Shown here piece by piece: positions 13,897-15,753 of a DNA stretch of 15,753 nucleotides. The position numbers and the translations under genes are program-made. Each line of letters begins with the position of its first letter. Position 1 is the first letter of the stretch. The notes under the pieces were generated by a model that was not told where the DNA came from, did no database searches, and saw only the letters and a list, made by a program, of their open reading frames with translations. Where the stretch lies: contig JBGOTP010000076.1 of NCBI GenBank assembly GCA_041476545.1, forward strand, positions 1-15,753, given 5' to 3'. The stretch comes from JBGOTP01 sp041476545 (GTDB lineage: Bacteria > Acidobacteriota > Vicinamibacteria > Vicinamibacterales > CAVVIG01).

Positions 13897-15753
13897 CTAG
13901 AAGTCGTACCCAATCCAGAATCCGAATCGTGGCTTGCGGAATTCGACGCTCCCGCCGGTATAGGCGAAGACCGTGTTCTCCCAATCCGTGTTGAAGAGCG
14001 TTCGCCACGACCAGTCGAAGTGAATCGGAAATCCAAAGACGAACGTCTCGAGACCCAGCCCGTAGGACGCGCGCGCGTCCTTCAGCCGGAATCCGTCGAT
14101 GGTCGTCGTGGCGCCATAGATGGGGGTGGGGACGCCGGTGGTCGGGTCGACGGCGATTTGGCCGTTCGAGTATCGCTGGTAATCGAGGATGGGCGTGTAA
14201 CGCTCGGTACTCGACGTGAAGAACTTGAAGGGCTGGCCTTTGAGCCAGCCGCCGCCCACGTTCATGAAGAACACGCCGCGGACGCCGCCGATGACACCGA
14301 CCGGCGTCAGCGCGGCGTTGATGAGCGGGAAACGGAGTTCCGCGTTGGCAAAGACGACGTTGTCGCCGGCGAACTGCAGGTAGTCGTAGCCGCGCATTTC
14401 GGAATTGCCGCCGAAGTACATGTGCCGGGGATTGGCGCCCATGCTCCGGAAGCCGCGGAGGCGCAGCGCCAGGACGCCGGATGTGGCGATGCGCTGATAG
14501 TAGCGCGCGTCGCCGTCGAGCGTCTGGCTCGACAGCGTGTTACCGATTTTCGGTTCCACTTCGTACGCGAGCCGCATGGTGTTTCCCGATAGCGGTCCGA
14601 ACTCGCGAAACACGGTTGTCTCCTGGACGAATGCCGTGCCGAGTGGCGCGGACACGCCGCTGCGGAACACCGTCGGCTGCTGCAGTGCGTAGACATCAAC
14701 CTGCTGCTGCACGGCCGAATTGCTGTACTCCTCGTGCACATGAAACAGGCCGCTCGAGAATTCGAGGCGCCGGAAACGGTCAATCGGGTAAATCCCGAAC
14801 GCGGTGCCGCCGCGCACCTGGGTTGTCGCCTGCAGATCGGCACGGCTCAGCACGGGAGAGAGCACCGAACTGCCAAAGGCGCTGTTCGATCCGTAGAAGA
14901 ACTGCGTCTGCGAAATCGCCTCCAGGGCGAACTGAAAACGATGGGCGAGATTGATCCACTGGAAGGACATCGTGCGGCTCGCGTTGCTGTACTGCGCCGA
15001 GGAGTCGGCGTAGATTTGAAACCGCTGATCGCCGAGCACGTCCCCGAAGCTGATCGCCGTTCCCCCGAAGATGTCGCCGTTGTTGGTGACCATGACATTC
15101 ACCGCCGGGATGCCTTCGACGTACATCTTCTCGAACATCTTCTTCGGGCGATTGTTGGCGTCGATGAAGGTGTGGGTCAGCGGCGCCTGGAAGTCGATGA
15201 TGGGGCCGGGGGCGCCGAAGTCGGCGGTGGCGGCCGTGTGCAGGGGTTCCTTGCGATCGAGCGTGTGCAGGCCCCAGTCGCCCTTGTAGTAGGTGACAAA
15301 CGCGATCCGCTTCGCGTTGCCGCTGTTCATCACGACGGGGGAAAAGGTGCCGCCGAGCGCGTCGGTGTACTGCTTCAGCTCTCCGTTCGCGAGATCGAGC
15401 GTCCAGATGTTGTAGATGTTGCCGTTTTTCGCCACGTCAGGATCGAGTGGCTTCGCCGGATCGGTGCCCGTGGACGCGAACACCAGCGTATGGTCGTCCA
15501 CAAACTGCGCGGCGGTCTCGTCCTGCGGCGCGAAGGTCAGCTGCGTCTTCTTCCTGGTGGCCAGATCGAACCGGAACAGCTTCTGGTTGCCACTGACGCG
15601 CGCGTTGTAAATGAGGAATTTGCCGTCGGGTGAATACGTGGGCCCGTACTCGGCGAAGTCGTCGGCCGTCAGGTTGACGACCTCCCGGCTCTCCAGGTCG
15701 ACCGTGTAGATGTCGCTCGTGCCGCCCCGCAACGCCGAGAAGGCGATGGTCCG
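13897..15753 (-). CDS. TolB/WD40-like propeller fused to Omp85-type outer membrane barrel (5' end outside window)
   Basis: 619 codons are present and the frame is open to the window edge, so the N-terminus is missing. The first 200 or so residues contain propeller blades of the PD40/TolB type (IAFSALRGGTSDIYTVDL, YSPDGKFLIYNA, IYNIWTLDLANGELKQY). The remainder is a beta barrel: FGDVLGDQRFQIYADSS, then GGNSEMRGYDY (coded at about 14381-14412). The latter resembles the conserved (V/I)RG(F/Y) loop-6 motif of the BamA/TamA superfamily. A C-terminal GFWIGYDF with final Phe suits BAM-dependent insertion. Such fusions occur in Acidobacteriota-like genomes; whether it secretes, assembles or binds something is unknown. 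It converges on the TPR/protease gene with three bases between the stops. Confidence 0.82.
   Translation of the reverse strand, partial: RTIAFSALRGGTSDIYTVDLESREVVNLTADDFAEYGPTYSPDGKFLIYNARVSGNQKLFRFDLATRKKTQLTFAPQDETAAQFVDDHTLVFASTGTDPAKPLDPDVAKNGNIYNIWTLDLANGELKQYTDALGGTFSPVVMNSGNAKRIAFVTYYKGDWGLHTLDRKEPLHTAATADFGAPGPIIDFQAPLTHTFIDANNRPKKMFEKMYVEGIPAVNVMVTNNGDIFGGTAISFGDVLGDQRFQIYADSSAQYSNASRTMSFQWINLAHRFQFALEAISQTQFFYGSNSAFGSSVLSPVLSRADLQATTQVRGGTAFGIYPIDRFRRLEFSSGLFHVHEEYSNSAVQQQVDVYALQQPTVFRSGVSAPLGTAFVQETTVFREFGPLSGNTMRLAYEVEPKIGNTLSSQTLDGDARYYQRIATSGVLALRLRGFRSMGANPRHMYFGGNSEMRGYDYLQFAGDNVVFANAELRFPLINAALTPVGVIGGVRGVFFMNVGGGWLKGQPFKFFTSSTERYTPILDYQRYSNGQIAVDPTTGVPTPIYGATTTIDGFRLKDARASYGLGLETFVFGFPIHFDWSWRTLFNTDWENTVFAYTGGSVEFRKPRFGFWIGYDF

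Overview
The window is GC-rich, densely coding DNA from a Gram-negative bacterium. The best guess is Acidobacteriota, perhaps a Vicinamibacteria-like lineage. The grounds are TonB-dependent receptors with an N-terminal carboxypeptidase-regulatory-like domain, a Thermus-type seven-iron ferredoxin, scattered nuo genes, a propeller/outer-membrane-barrel fusion and REP-like GCAGGCCT/GCAGGGCT hairpins. This assignment is inferred from gene style, not from a marker gene. There is no rRNA, tRNA, CRISPR array, integrase or intact insertion sequence.

Left part (1-3682, + strand): the C-terminus of a TonB-type energy transducer overlaps a CopD-family membrane protein. A 239-base leader follows, carrying a Fur-box-like palindrome, a second 15-base palindrome and a GC-rich hairpin. 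It leads into a siderophore-type TonB-dependent receptor, so iron uptake is the likely theme here.

Middle (3802-10131): on the minus strand, a LytS-like sensor kinase and a LytTR response regulator overlap by ATGA and form a two-component operon, possibly preceded by a one-helix membrane peptide. Divergently, on the plus strand, lies a second, Oar-like TonB-dependent receptor. It is followed by about 200 bases of remnant from a third receptor, flanked by two different kinds of palindromic repeat.

Right part (10132-15753): a small class II cytochrome c is followed by a divergent secreted protein of unknown function whose 5' end overlaps a 7Fe ferredoxin gene. The run ferredoxin, nuoB, nuoI, then a TPR plus two-lobed retropepsin-like protein looks like one transcript. 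It encodes the N2- and N6a/N6b-cluster subunits of complex I without the rest of the nuo operon. Converging on it with a 3-base gap is a large gene, cut by the window edge, that joins a TolB/WD40-like propeller to an Omp85-type outer membrane barrel.

The strongest items for a second look are the double-palindrome leader of the siderophore receptor, the receptor remnant between repeats, the ferredoxin-nuoB-nuoI mini-cluster with its overlapping divergent neighbour, and the TPR/double-retropepsin protein. I found no convincing new multi-gene defence or mobile system; most of the window is ordinary envelope, transport and electron-transfer biology.
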